Below are positions 10,138 through 18,248 of a stretch of 64,000 bases of DNA, one piece after another; the first letter of the stretch is position 1, and each line of letters begins with the position of its first letter. Source of the stretch: QHVT01 sp036389275 (GTDB lineage Bacteria > Acidobacteriota > Thermoanaerobaculia > Gp7-AA8); contig DASVQE010000104.1 of NCBI GenBank assembly GCA_036389275.1, forward strand, positions 16,305-80,304, written 5' to 3'. The position numbers and the translations under genes were made by a program. Under the pieces are notes generated by a model, which saw only the letters and a list, made by a program, of their open reading frames with translations, searched no databases and was not told the DNA's origin.

Positions 10138-11465
10138 GCGAGGTACATCAGCAGCGCGCCGACGACAGTATTGAAAAAGTTCAGCACGCCGTTCGGTACG
10201 CCCTTCATGCGCTTCCGGTTCCAACTTCCGGCGATGCTCTCGATGTACGAGCCGAGGAACGCGCAGATCGCGACCGTGGCAATCATCCGCCACGAGAAAT
10301 CGGCGACCTGTTCGAACATCGCGTCGACCGATTTCGTGGCGATCGCCGCCACCACCAATCCCGCGATCGCTCCCGCGAGCGTTCCTTCCACGCTGATCGC
10401 GCCCTCGGTGCCGACCGGCACGCGACGCAGCGTCAGCGGCAGGAAGGCGCGGCGTCCGGCGAGCTGCCCGATCTCCGAGGCGGTCGTGTCGGCGGCGGCG
10501 GTGGCGAGCGAAGCGATGCCCATGAACATCGGCAGCAGCTCGAGCTCGGTGTCGCCGTAGCGGCTGCGCGCGAGACGGGAGACGGCGATCGCGCAGATCG
10601 CGGCGACGCCGACGTTCGAGAAGGCGTGGCTGAAGCCGCGCCGTCCGCCGCTCTCCTGCGCCAGTCCGAGGCGCGCTTTCCGTCCGTAGCCGAGCTTCGT
10701 GGCCGAGGTGCCGATGACGAAGAAGACCAGCAGCGCCACGTATAGCGGCCAGCCGGCGCCCAGAATGATGATCGCGCCGAGGACGAAGCCGCCGAGCGCG
10801 CCGGAAACGTTGACGCTGTGGGCGAAGTAGCCGATCAGCGCCAGCACTCCGTTCACGATCAGCCACCACTGGGTGTGCGGCCAGACCGCGTACGGCGAGA
10901 GGACGTGAATGCCGGCGATGACGAGGGCGACGCTCGAGGCGAACGGCACCGTCACGTTGTCGTCGACGCCGAGCGGCAACGACTCGGCGATGGCGGCGGC
11001 GATGGCGGCGGTCAGCACCACCAGCGGCGCGTCGTACTGCATGTACCAGGCGGCGGCCAGCGCGGCCGCACTTCCGGCGATCAGGAAGGCCGCAAATCCA
11101 CCGATGCTCTTGTCGCGATTCCACGGAAGTGCGGAGGTGCGGAAGGACTTCCCGACCAGCGTGGCCGTGCCGTCGCCGAACGCCAGCAGCGCCCAGCCGA
11201 TGGCCGCATAGTGCAGCGCGTTGCGGAAGACCAGCACGAGGACGAGGACGGAGACGGGATAGAGCACCGTGCCGGCGTCGTAGCCGCGCTCGTGACGCGA
11301 GACGCGCGTGCCGACCAGCCGGTGCAGCAGCAGCCAGTTGCTCAGCACCGCCGCGACGCAGACGGCGGCCACCACCGGCCACGGCAGCAGCCGCAGCGTG
11401 AGCAGGCCGAAGCCGAAAGCGATGTGGAGCGACTTGCGGAGCAACTCGTTCGTCGCGTGCGGCAT
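10119..11465 (-). CDS. Polytopic fusion: phytol/dolichol kinase-like (VTE5-type) plus DUF92 (VTE6-type)
   Basis: 448 residues, about a dozen hydrophobic segments. The N-terminal half (1-205) resembles the CTP-dependent polyprenol/phytol kinase family (GDGTATLVGKSF, residues about 96-107). The C-terminal half (about 210-448) matches the DUF92/TMEM19 family (TADTTASEIGQL-type motif written here as AAADTTASEIGQL, and GAISVEGTLAGAIAG). In plants and cyanobacteria these two families phosphorylate phytol in sequence (VTE5, VTE6), so a one-polypeptide isoprenoid-alcohol salvage kinase is plausible. Substrate and dual activity are inference. It is divergent from the manC-like gene with only 27 bp between and precedes der. 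Confidence 0.75.
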   Translation of the reverse strand: MPHATNELLRKSLHIAFGFGLLTLRLLPWPVVAAVCVAAVLSNWLLLHRLVGTRVSRHERGYDAGTVLYPVSVLVLVLVFRNALHYAAIGWALLAFGDGTATLVGKSFRTSALPWNRDKSIGGFAAFLIAGSAAALAAAWYMQYDAPLVVLTAAIAAAIAESLPLGVDDNVTVPFASSVALVIAGIHVLSPYAVWPHTQWWLIVNGVLALIGYFAHSVNVSGALGGFVLGAIIILGAGWPLYVALLVFFVIGTSATKLGYGRKARLGLAQESGGRRGFSHAFSNVGVAAICAIAVSRLARSRYGDTELELLPMFMGIASLATAAADTTASEIGQLAGRRAFLPLTLRRVPVGTEGAISVEGTLAGAIAGLVVAAIATKSVDAMFEQVADFSWRMIATVAICAFLGSYIESIAGSWNRKRMKGVPNGVLNFFNTVVGALLMYLAWQIAI

Positions 11466-11492
11466 GCGACGCGCATCCTACAATGCGCGCCC

Positions 11493-12329
11493 GTGACTGC
11501 TCAGACCTCGCCTCGCGCCGCCGTGATCCTCGCCGGAGGTGCCGGCACCCGCCTCCGTCCGCTCAGCTCCGACGACAACCCGAAGCAGTTCCTCCGGCTG
11601 TTCGACGGCCGCTCGCTGCTGCAGCTCACCTGGTCGCGCCTCACACGCGTGGTGCCGGCCGAATCGATCTTCGTCTCAACCACGACCCAGTACGTCGACA
11701 AATGCCGCGAGCATCTGCCCGAGCTGCCGCCGGAGAACATCCTGGCCGAGCCGGCGCGCCGCAACACCGCGCCCGCCATCGCCCTTTGCACCTTCACGCT
11801 GGCCGAGCGCCTCGGCGATCCAACCGTGGCGTTCCTAGCCTCGGACCACTACATCGGCAACGAAGCGGAGTTCGCGCGCGTGCTCTCCCGCGCCTTCGAT
11901 TTCGCCGAGCTGCACGACACGCTCATGACCATCGGTATCGAGCCGACCGAGCCGAATACCGGCTTCGGCTATCTCCGCGTCGGCGCGCCGCTCGCGGACG
12001 AAGTCCTCCGCGTGGAAGCCTTCACCGAGAAGCCCGACCGCGAGCGCGCCGAGGAGCTCGTGCGCAGCGGCCGCTACATCTGGAACGCCGGCATGTTCGC
12101 CTGGCGCGCGTCCATCTTCCGCCGCGAGCTCGAGCGCGCCGCGCCGGAGATCGCCCGCGTGTCGCAGGAGACGTACGAGTCGATGCCATCCATCTCCATC
12201 GATTACGCGCTGATGGAAAAAGCACCGGACGTGGCGACCATCCGCGGCGACTTCGAATGGTCGGACGTCGGATCGTTCGACGCGCTGCGGAAGGTGGGCG
12301 TCGACGTCGACGCGCTGCTGGCGCAGTGA
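11493..12329 (+). CDS. manC: Mannose-1-phosphate guanylyltransferase
   Basis: 278 residues. The sugar-nucleotide transferase fold starts AAVILAGGAGTRLRPLS with the ManC signature NPKQFL. Further motifs are EPARRNTAPAIAL, SDH, GIEPTEPNTGFGY, EAFTEKPD, WNAGMFAWR and FEWSDVGSFDAL. It makes GDP-mannose from GTP and mannose-1-phosphate for glycans. It is shorter than bifunctional ManC/AlgA enzymes because the C-terminal isomerase half is absent. The GTG at 11493 gives the correct N-terminus just ahead of the nucleotide-binding loop. No other sugar-nucleotide genes are adjacent. Confidence 0.9.
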   Translation: MTAQTSPRAAVILAGGAGTRLRPLSSDDNPKQFLRLFDGRSLLQLTWSRLTRVVPAESIFVSTTTQYVDKCREHLPELPPENILAEPARRNTAPAIALCTFTLAERLGDPTVAFLASDHYIGNEAEFARVLSRAFDFAELHDTLMTIGIEPTEPNTGFGYLRVGAPLADEVLRVEAFTEKPDRERAEELVRSGRYIWNAGMFAWRASIFRRELERAAPEIARVSQETYESMPSISIDYALMEKAPDVATIRGDFEWSDVGSFDALRKVGVDVDALLAQ

Positions 12330-12339
12330 CGGGTACCGA

Positions 12340-12712
12340 TCAGCGCGCGACCCGGAAGTAGACGTCGTAGTAGATCTCGCGGTGCGGCGCCGCACCTTGC
12401 AGGTGGCTCATCAGGCGGTACAGATTCCCGGCCGAGTCGCGCCGGTTCACGACGCTGTACGTCGTGTCGAGCGCGCGGACGGTCGACCGAGCGATCGGCA
12501 GGAGCTCGCCGGCGGCCGATGTCCCATCATGGTCGCTGTCGATCCACAACAGCAGGCGCGGCCAGATTGGATCGCGATCGTCAACGAGGCCGTCATGGCA
12601 ACTCGGAGCCGTCGTCGATGGTGCGATTACGGTTGGCGTCGAGGGCGATGAAAGCCAACGGCGATCCGGGCGCCCGAACGTCCACGAGACGCGTGCTTCT
12701 CCCATCCGGCAC
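12340..12712 (-). pseudogene. Broken EF-hand-type secreted protein fragment
   Basis: Two reading frames together look like the tail of an EF-hand/calcium-loop protein. Frame A (12712 to the TGA at 12593) reads SPLAFIALDANRNRTIDDGS, then stops. Frame B resumes with HDGLVDDRDPIWPRLLLWID, then SDHDG, and ends YYDVYFRVAR at 12340. Intact proteins of this kind usually have about 15-20 residues between the ...DDGSEL and ...HDG..D segments, so a short deletion with frameshift near 12595 is the simplest reading. Frame A is also in frame with the upstream gene after its TGA, so a second break is possible. A sequencing or assembly error is not excluded. Confidence 0.55.
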
Positions 12713-12736
12713 GCACGAGCAGAGTCGGAAAACGGC

Positions 12737-13366
12737 TCATCGGCAACCTTCTTCGATCGCCTGCAGCGACTCGACGGTGCCGGGAACGACTCTACTCACG
12801 ACGAGGAGGCTCGGCGCCACAGAGCGGTAGAGGAACTCGTCGAATTGGCGATGCCCGTAGATCGCGCGCATCCGCTCCAACGCATCGCGGCGCGTACTGC
12901 AGACGCGTCGCTCCACATCTGTCGAAGCGGTGGCACTGCTCCGCCGCGCGTGCAGCTCACGGAGCGCCGCCATGTGCGGTGCGGACGCGTTCTCGAGATT
13001 GCGCCAGAACTCGTCCGCGTCCCACTGCGCGCTCACGATGAAGTCGCGGCAAGAGTCGCGGACCTGCGGACGAACTTCGGAAGGTGCTTGCACGCCGCGA
13101 AGCAGTCCGTTCAGCAACTCGTACGGCAGGAAGAGCTCGGGATTCCTGCGCCCGTCGATCACGAACGCCGTCGCTGGATCGACGAAGGCTCCATTCGCAG
13201 CGCTGTCGTCGCGGAACCTTTGTACCCGCGCCGCGATCGCACTCCGCTCGAAACGCTCGCGCAACCGCTCCGAAAGGGGGCGGCTCGAGCCAGGAGGAGG
13301 AACAGCTTGCGCGGCGAGGGTGGCGGCGACTGTCGCGATGAGAGCGAATAGGCCGCGCAAGAACAT
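12737..13366 (-). CDS. Hypothetical secreted protein
   Basis: 209 residues. An N-terminal signal peptide (about 1-20, MFLRGLFALIATVAATLAAQ) suggests export. The remainder is rich in Arg and Ala and mostly helical, with three cysteines (about C106, C155 and C208) that could form a disulfide outside the cytoplasm. I do not recognise the family. It sits immediately before the broken EF-hand ORF, in the same frame across its TGA; the two could be parts of one degraded locus, since EF-hand tails often follow longer secreted domains. No function is proposed. Confidence 0.6.
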   Translation of the reverse strand: MFLRGLFALIATVAATLAAQAVPPPGSSRPLSERLRERFERSAIAARVQRFRDDSAANGAFVDPATAFVIDGRRNPELFLPYELLNGLLRGVQAPSEVRPQVRDSCRDFIVSAQWDADEFWRNLENASAPHMAALRELHARRSSATASTDVERRVCSTRRDALERMRAIYGHRQFDEFLYRSVAPSLLVVSRVVPGTVESLQAIEEGCR

Positions 13367-13387
13367 GCTGTCACTCGTGCGCGAACG

Positions 13388-14224
13388 CTACGCGCTGAAC
13401 AGCCGCGCCCCGTTCTCCCACAGGATCTTCCGCTCCACCGTCTCGCCGAAGGCGTGCTCGCGGAATGCCTCGACGTTCGCGCGCATCGAGGTCACGCCCG
13501 GCGACGGCCAGTCGGTGCCCCAGAGGGCGCGGTCGGCGATGTCGGCCAGGCGCGGGACGTAGCGCGGCAGCGATTTCGGCGGGATGCCGGAGAGATCGAT
13601 GTGCACGTTCGGGTGGCGGCGCACCAGGAAGAACGCCGTCTCGCCGTAGAGCGGACGGCCGGCGTGCGCGAGGATGATCGGCAGGCGCGGGAAGTCGATG
13701 GCCACGTCATCGATCGGCATCGGGTCGGCGAAGACGTTGCGCGCGCGCGGAAAGATCGAGGTGCCGGTGTGAAACATCACCGGGACGCCGCGCTCCTCGC
13801 ACTCGCGATAGATCTCCGCGAGCTGCCACAGCTCGCCGCGGTACGCGTTCGGCGAGAAGAGCTGATGCGGCGGATGGATCTTGATCATCCGGATGCCGAG
13901 GTCGAGGACGCGGCGGATCTCGCTCCGGACGTCGATCTCGTGCAACGGATTCACCGAGCCGACCGGGACGAGGCGGTCGCGATGGTCGCGCGTGAACTCC
14001 GCGATCCAGTCGTTCGCCTCGCGCGTGAAGCCCATCACGTCCGGCGAGACGTAGTTGATGCAGGCGATGCGGTCGACGCCTTCATCATCGAGGTAGCGCA
14101 GCAACGCATCGGGCGACGAGAGGATGTCTTTCACTCCGGCGTGCGACGCGTCGTCGATGAGCGGCAGCACCTCCGGCTTGAGCATCGTCCACGGCTGGAC
14201 GTGCACGTGCACGTCGAAGATCAC
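13388..14224 (-). CDS. Amidohydrolase_2 family metal-dependent hydrolase
   Basis: 278 residues, TIM-barrel amidohydrolase. Metal-site motifs are visible in order: FDVHVHV at the N-terminus, MIKIHPPH in the middle, MFHTGTS, ILAHAGRP and ALWGTDWPSP near the C-terminus. The family covers ACMSD-like decarboxylases and simple hydrolases acting on cyclic acids or amides; the substrate is unknown. The GTG at 14224 overlaps the TGA of the GNAT gene as GTGA, the same coupling used elsewhere in the window. An ATG at 14248 would extend the protein by 8 residues (MHATGDAR) and overlap more. Confidence 0.83.
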   Translation of the reverse strand: MIFDVHVHVQPWTMLKPEVLPLIDDASHAGVKDILSSPDALLRYLDDEGVDRIACINYVSPDVMGFTREANDWIAEFTRDHRDRLVPVGSVNPLHEIDVRSEIRRVLDLGIRMIKIHPPHQLFSPNAYRGELWQLAEIYRECEERGVPVMFHTGTSIFPRARNVFADPMPIDDVAIDFPRLPIILAHAGRPLYGETAFFLVRRHPNVHIDLSGIPPKSLPRYVPRLADIADRALWGTDWPSPGVTSMRANVEAFREHAFGETVERKILWENGARLFSA

Positions 14225-14664
14225 GCGAGCATCACCAGTCGCATGCACACCGCCGAAGCCGGACAGGCGTCCTGGAACTCGCGCGACGAGAGGAGCTGCG
14301 GATGCACTTCGTCGCGATCGATCGGCTTGAAGCCTCGCTTCCGAAAGTACGCCTCGGCCGTGGTGGTGAGCAGATAAAACTCTCGCAGGCCGCGCGAGGC
14401 AAGACGGTCAAGTAGTTGACGAACGATGCGCCGGCCGATGCCGTGACTGCGGTACGCCGGCTCGACGGCGACCGAGCGGATCAGCGCCGCGAACTGATAC
14501 GCCTCGGCGCCGCCGCACGCGACCAGCCTGCCGCCGTCGCGCGCCACAAGGAACGTTTTCCAGTGATCGTCGACGCCGGCGGTCGGCAGTCCGCTCGTGG
14601 TCAGGAGCGCTTTGATCGCGTCGAGGTCCTGCGCGGTAGCCGGTGCAATCTCGATGTCGCTCAT
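14221..14664 (-). CDS. GNAT N-acetyltransferase (ArsN2-like)
   Basis: 147 residues. The acetyl-CoA-binding core is IRSVAVEPAYRSHGIGRRIV (beta4 plus the R/QxxGxG/A loop), followed by LREFYLLTTTAEAYFRKRGF, typical of GNAT enzymes. The overall sequence resembles the ArsN2 subgroup, but no ars genes are nearby, so arsenic-related function is not claimed. ATG 14664 is used; the alternative at 14683 would place the start in the T-tract of the terminator at 14681-14713. It is co-transcribed with the amidohydrolase gene (4-bp overlap). Confidence 0.82.
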   Translation of the reverse strand: MSDIEIAPATAQDLDAIKALLTTSGLPTAGVDDHWKTFLVARDGGRLVACGGAEAYQFAALIRSVAVEPAYRSHGIGRRIVRQLLDRLASRGLREFYLLTTTAEAYFRKRGFKPIDRDEVHPQLLSSREFQDACPASAVCMRLVMLA

Positions 14665-14680
14665 GGGCTCGGCGCCGATC

Positions 14681-14713
14681 ATAAAACGAAAACGGCCGCG
14701 CACCGCGCGGCCG
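14681..14713 (-). terminator. Rho-independent terminator (leftward)
   Basis: Hairpin with perfect 8-bp arms CGGCCGCG (14693-14700) and CGCGGCCG (14706-14713) around a 5-nt loop. On the minus strand it is followed by TTTTCGTTTTAT. It lies between the Ser/Gly/Asn-rich gene and the GNAT gene and should end transcription of the former. Confidence 0.8.
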
Positions 14714-14772
14714 GGACATCACGCTCAGGTCGGCACTCGCGGCCGATCGGAGTGTTCAGGTCGTTTCGTCTC

Positions 14773-15153
14773 TCAGTGGCGTCCGCTCGTCGAGCTGCCG
14801 ATGCTGCCCGAGTCGTTCTCCATGCTGCCGCTGCTGCTATCCCGGTTGCCGCGGCTGCTTCCCGAGTTGCTGCTGCCGAGGGTGTCGCTGCCGGAACGTC
14901 CCGACGACGAGCTCATGTCGCCCATGCCGGAGCGGCGCGACGATTCGTTTTCCATGCTGCTGGTGTCATTGCTTTCGTTTCGATTGCGCATGTTTCCTCC
15001 TTCCAGTTCTTCCGAGCGGCCGATGCTCTGGCCGAACTCGAGGCCCGAGGCGTTCTTCTCGCGCCCCTGTTCCTCCGAGGTGTGGCGGTTGATCTCACCA
15101 GCCTCGGTCGGGGTGGTGCGCTGACTGACGCGATCGCGTTCGCGGTTCTCCAT
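14773..15153 (-). CDS. Ser/Gly/Asn-rich low-complexity hydrophilic protein
   Basis: 126 residues with no signal peptide and no hydrophobic core. The first 60 residues are charged (MENRERDRVSQRTTPTEAGE). The second half is a disordered run dominated by Ser, Gly, Asn, Asp and Met (SSSSGRSGSDTLGSSNSGSS). A strong Shine-Dalgarno (AAAGGAGG, 15158-15165) four bases before the ATG at 15153 and a good terminator downstream argue for a real, well-translated gene. I do not recognise a family; stress-related intrinsically disordered proteins look like this, but that is only resemblance. Confidence 0.68.
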   Translation of the reverse strand: MENRERDRVSQRTTPTEAGEINRHTSEEQGREKNASGLEFGQSIGRSEELEGGNMRNRNESNDTSSMENESSRRSGMGDMSSSSGRSGSDTLGSSNSGSSRGNRDSSSGSMENDSGSIGSSTSGRH

Positions 15154-15236
15154 CAATCCTCCTTTCACACGGGGAAAGGAAGTGCAACGGAGGTGCCCAG
15201 TCGACGCCTAAGTGACTGAACCGTAAGGGAATAAAG

Positions 15237-15959
15237 TCAGCGCAACTCGAAGACGGCGGTGATGAAGAAGGTCACTTCCTGCGATCCCGCCGCGACCGGA
15301 ACGTCTTGCGCGACCTTCGCTTCCATCGCCATGGCCCGCATCATCGGCGGCGGCGGCGGCGGCTGTACGTTGTCGACCGTTCCCTCGGTGATGCGCAATG
15401 CGCGGCCGAGCGTGCGGCCGGCCGCCTGCGCGAGCAGCGCCGCTTTCGAACGCGCGTCGTCGACCGCGGCGCGCAGACCCTGGTCGCGGCCGCGTGCGGG
15501 ATCGGAGACTTCGAAGTTGAGACCGGACGAGGTGTTCACGCCGGCGCCGATGGCAATGCCCAGAAGCCGTCCGGCGTCGGCGATCTTCGTGCTGCGCACG
15601 GTGATGCTGTTGGAGACCTGATAGCCGAGGATACGCGGCAGGCGGCCTTCCTGATAATCCTGCTGCGGATAGATGTTGAAGTTCGAAGTCTGGATGTCGC
15701 GCTCCTGCGCGCCCGCCTTGCGCAGCGCGGCGAGCACCGCGGCCACGCGGCGGTTGTTCTCCGCGACCGCATCATCGACTGTCGGCGCGACGCTCTGCAC
15801 GCCGACGTTGAATGTGAAACGATCGGGCGTGACGTTCACGCGACCCGTTCCGCTCACGGTCACCGTCTCCGCCGCCGTCATGGCGTACGGCTGCTGCTGC
15901 GGCTGCGGCTGTGCGACTGCCGCCGTGGCGACCAACATCGTGAATAGAAATCTTTTCAT
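15237..15959 (-). CDS. SIMPL domain (DUF541) periplasmic protein
   Basis: 240 residues. A signal peptide (about 1-16) is followed by a SIMPL/DUF541 domain (about 30-240): VTVSGTGRVNVTPDRFTFNV, then DIQTSNFNIYPQQDY, ILGYQVSNSITVRS, and SKAALLAQAAGRTLG. The loop PPPPPPMM near residue 202 is a local oddity. Family members are exported oligomeric proteins of poorly known role, linked to oxidative stress and envelope quality. An AGGAGG ribosome-binding site lies just upstream of ATG 15959. It is divergent from the ferredoxin gene. Confidence 0.9.
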   Translation of the reverse strand: MKRFLFTMLVATAAVAQPQPQQQPYAMTAAETVTVSGTGRVNVTPDRFTFNVGVQSVAPTVDDAVAENNRRVAAVLAALRKAGAQERDIQTSNFNIYPQQDYQEGRLPRILGYQVSNSITVRSTKIADAGRLLGIAIGAGVNTSSGLNFEVSDPARGRDQGLRAAVDDARSKAALLAQAAGRTLGRALRITEGTVDNVQPPPPPPMMRAMAMEAKVAQDVPVAAGSQEVTFFITAVFELR

Positions 15960-15991
15960 GCAACCTCCTGGTTCTCCGCGCCGGACATCCG

Positions 15992-16222
15992 ATGGCTGAT
16001 CCGAACGACAAGGTGCCGGGGCAGGCCGAGGGACGATATTACGTCGATACGCAGTGCATCGACTGTGACCTCTGCCGCGAGACCTCGCCGGCGAACTTCA
16101 CCCGCAACGACAACGAGTGTTTCTCCTACGTCTTCAAGCAGCCCGAGACGCCGGAGGAAGAGCTGTTGTGCAAGGACGCCCTCGACAACTGCCCAGTGGA
16201 AGCGATCGGCAACGACGGTTAG
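15992..16222 (+). CDS. Single-cluster [4Fe-4S] ferredoxin
   Basis: 76 residues. CIDCDLC (Cys22, Cys25, Cys28) plus Cys67 in DNCPVEAIG form the usual four-ligand set of short monocluster bacterial ferredoxins. Two extra cysteines (43 and 60) could form a disulfide. Acidic, cytoplasmic, low-potential electron carrier. It is transcribed alone and its redox partner is not evident from the neighbours, though iron-sulfur and molybdopterin enzymes exist elsewhere in the window. Confidence 0.9.
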   Translation: MADPNDKVPGQAEGRYYVDTQCIDCDLCRETSPANFTRNDNECFSYVFKQPETPEEELLCKDALDNCPVEAIGNDG

Positions 16223-16227
16223 CGCGG

Positions 16228-16656
16228 TCAGTGCAGCTTCTTGTCGACGCTGACCTGCTCGTGCCAGTCGTCGGCGAGCAGCACCTCGATCAGCTCCTGC
16301 AGCTCTTCCATGTGAAACGGCTTGGTGAGCGCGGCGGTCATGTTGTTGCCTTTGGTGATGGTGAGGATGTCGCCTTTGCCCGAGGCCACGACCACCGGCG
16401 TCTGCTTCCCCTGCTGCACGTACCAGGCGATCCACTCTTCGCCGCTCATGCCGGGCAGGTTGAGGTCGAGCAGGATCAGTTTCGTGTCGGGGTTCGCGCT
16501 GAGCAGATTCATCCCTTCGACGGCGCCGGTGGCGGAGAGCACCTCGTAGCCGCGCTTCTGCAGGTACGACTTGTACAGAGAGAGGACCTCGGGATCGTCT
16601 TCGATCGCCAGGATCTTGTTGTGCGGCTTTCCGTTCGTGGTACGGCTATCCAGCAT
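16228..16656 (-). CDS. Single-domain response regulator receiver protein
   Basis: 142 residues, one CheY-like receiver domain (about 14-130) without an output domain. The acidic pair is Asp20/Asp21 (AIEDD), the phosphorylation site is Asp64 (LLDLNLPGM), the switch Ser is Ser92 (VVVASGK), and the conserved Lys is Lys112 (LTKPF). It probably relays phosphate from a histidine kinase encoded outside the window, or binds a partner protein. It is an orphan here, convergent with the ferredoxin gene (stops 5 bp apart). Confidence 0.92.
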   Translation of the reverse strand: MLDSRTTNGKPHNKILAIEDDPEVLSLYKSYLQKRGYEVLSATGAVEGMNLLSANPDTKLILLDLNLPGMSGEEWIAWYVQQGKQTPVVVASGKGDILTITKGNNMTAALTKPFHMEELQELIEVLLADDWHEQVSVDKKLH

Positions 16657-16742
16657 GGGATGCTCTCCTCGCCCGGCGCTCTTGCGAGTTCCGTGCTAAC
16701 TGCTGAGCCACGGGAAGTCCGGCGCCGTGGCATCATCGCGGC

Positions 16743-17000
16743 GTGGGATTGGCGCTCTGGCTCGGCGGCGGTGTCCTCGCCTTTCTGCTTGCGAGGATCA
16801 TTCCGTATGGACGCGAACAAACGCGCTGGAGCGAAGGGTTTGCGGCGCTGGCGGCGGCGCTGCTGCTCGGCTTCGCCGCGACGGCGCTCGACTTCGGCGG
16901 AGTGCGCGAGCCCGATTGGCGCGCCGGCCTCTTCGCGCTCCTCGGCGCGTTCGCGGCGGCGGGAGCGGTGCGACTGGCGCGGTCAGCGCGGCGCGCGTAG
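16743..17000 (+). CDS. Small hypothetical membrane protein
   Basis: 85 residues with three hydrophobic segments (about 2-18, 32-50, 60-78) separated by charged loops (PYGREQTRWSE, FGGVREPDWRAG). GTG start at 16743. No family recognised. Its 3' end overlaps the convergent DUF309 gene by 18 bp. The small size and lack of motifs keep confidence moderate, but the alternation of hydrophobic and charged stretches fits a real membrane protein. Confidence 0.5.
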   Translation: MGLALWLGGGVLAFLLARIIPYGREQTRWSEGFAALAAALLLGFAATALDFGGVREPDWRAGLFALLGAFAAAGAVRLARSARRA

Positions 17001-17339
17001 CACGCGGACGAGCGGCGCGGACTCGCCGCGGCGGATGCGCTCGACGGCGTCGCGCACGTCGTCGCGTAGCGCGCCCAAGTCGAGGCCGAAGGCGTTCGTC
17101 ACCTCGCCCATGGCCCGCACTCCTTCTTCCAGCCGCTCGACGGCTGCTCGGCGCTGGCCGCGCGCGACGTGATGCAAGCCGGTGCTGATCTGCAGCAGCA
17201 CTCGCACGAGCGGGACCTCGTCGCGCACCGCTTCGAAGTAGAGCTCCTCGAACGCGTCGCTGGCCTCGAGCGCGTCGCCGGCCGCCAGCAGTTCCAGCGC
17301 CGCGGTGAAACGTGGATCATCTTCGAGAGGCGGCGGCAC
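16983..17339 (-). CDS. DUF309 domain protein
   Basis: 118 residues matching the small helical DUF309 family: an initial FTAALELLAAGDALEASDAF segment in place of the usual F..G.Y.EAHE, then LLQISTGLHHVARGQRRAAV and LEEGVRAM. The family forms a compact helical bundle of unknown function. The canonical EAHE helix is changed here to EASDAFEELYF. GTG 17339 is chosen because longer in-frame starts would run across the divergent acyltransferase gene; only 27 bp separate the two starts. Confidence 0.7.
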   Translation of the reverse strand: MPPPLEDDPRFTAALELLAAGDALEASDAFEELYFEAVRDEVPLVRVLLQISTGLHHVARGQRRAAVERLEEGVRAMGEVTNAFGLDLGALRDDVRDAVERIRRGESAPLVRVLRAPR

Positions 17340-17366
17340 GCGCTCCGATTGTAGACTCTGCCTTCC

Positions 17367-18248
17367 GTGCTGCGCGGCCTCTCCATCACCCTGATGCTGC
17401 TCGTCAATCTGCTGCTCTGGGGCACTCCGGTGCTCCTCGGCGGAGTAGTCAAGTTCTTTACCTTCGGTCCGATCCGCCGGAAGGTAATCGTCTTCCTCAC
17501 CTCCCTCGGTGACCGCTGGGCGGCCGGCAACGACCGCATCTTCGACTCGATGCTCTCGACCCGCTGGGAGATCGCAGGCGTCGACGGCCTGCGCCGCGAC
17601 GGCCGATACCTGATCGTCAGCAATCATGTGTCGTGGGTGGATATCTTCGCGGTCTTCCGCGCCTTCCACGGCCGCACGCCGTTCATCCGCTTCTTTCTCA
17701 AGCAGGAGCTGATCTGGTTCCCGATCGTCGGGCAGGCCTGCTGGGCGCTCGACTTCCCGTTCATGCGCCGCTACACGCCGGAGTATCTCGAGCGGCATCC
17801 GGAAAAACGCGGCACGGATCTGGAGACCACGCGCATCGCCTGCCGCCGCTACCGCAAGATCCCGGTGACGATCCTCAATTACGTCGAAGGAACGCGCTTC
17901 AGCCGCGACAAACATGAGGACCAGCAGTCGCCCTATCGCTATCTCCTGCGCCCGCGGCCCGGCGGCGTGAGCTTCGTCCTCGCCTCCCTCGGCGAACAGC
18001 TCGACGGCGTGATCGACGTGACGATCGTCTACCCGAAGCACGACGTGACCATGTGGTCGTTCGTCACGAACCGCGTCCCGCGGATCGTCGTCGACGCCCG
18101 CCTCCTCGACGTCCCGCCCGAATTCTTCTCACCGGCGATCACGGAAGCGGGCCAGGCGCGCGAACGGTTCAAGGTGTGGCTGGAGGAGGTGTGGCGCGAG
18201 AAAGACGCGAGGATCGCAAGGATGCTCGAGCCCCCTACTTTTTCTTGA
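17367..18248 (+). CDS. 1-acyl-sn-glycerol-3-phosphate acyltransferase, YihG/PlsC type
   Basis: 293 residues. An N-terminal membrane segment (about 8-32) is followed by the acyltransferase motifs: block I NHVSWVD, block II around PFIRFFLKQELIWFPIVG, and block III NYVEGTRFS. The spacing and the EGTRFS block resemble E. coli YihG. It transfers an acyl chain to lysophosphatidic acid at the inner membrane. GTG start at 17367. Its end overlaps the convergent 18235-19194 gene by 14 bp. Confidence 0.9.
   Translation: MLRGLSITLMLLVNLLLWGTPVLLGGVVKFFTFGPIRRKVIVFLTSLGDRWAAGNDRIFDSMLSTRWEIAGVDGLRRDGRYLIVSNHVSWVDIFAVFRAFHGRTPFIRFFLKQELIWFPIVGQACWALDFPFMRRYTPEYLERHPEKRGTDLETTRIACRRYRKIPVTILNYVEGTRFSRDKHEDQQSPYRYLLRPRPGGVSFVLASLGEQLDGVIDVTIVYPKHDVTMWSFVTNRVPRIVVDARLLDVPPEFFSPAITEAGQARERFKVWLEEVWREKDARIARMLEPPTFS

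Noticed and set aside
14221..14664. Arsenic resistance gene
   Set aside because: Similarity to ArsN2 is only at family level and no arsenic genes are nearby.
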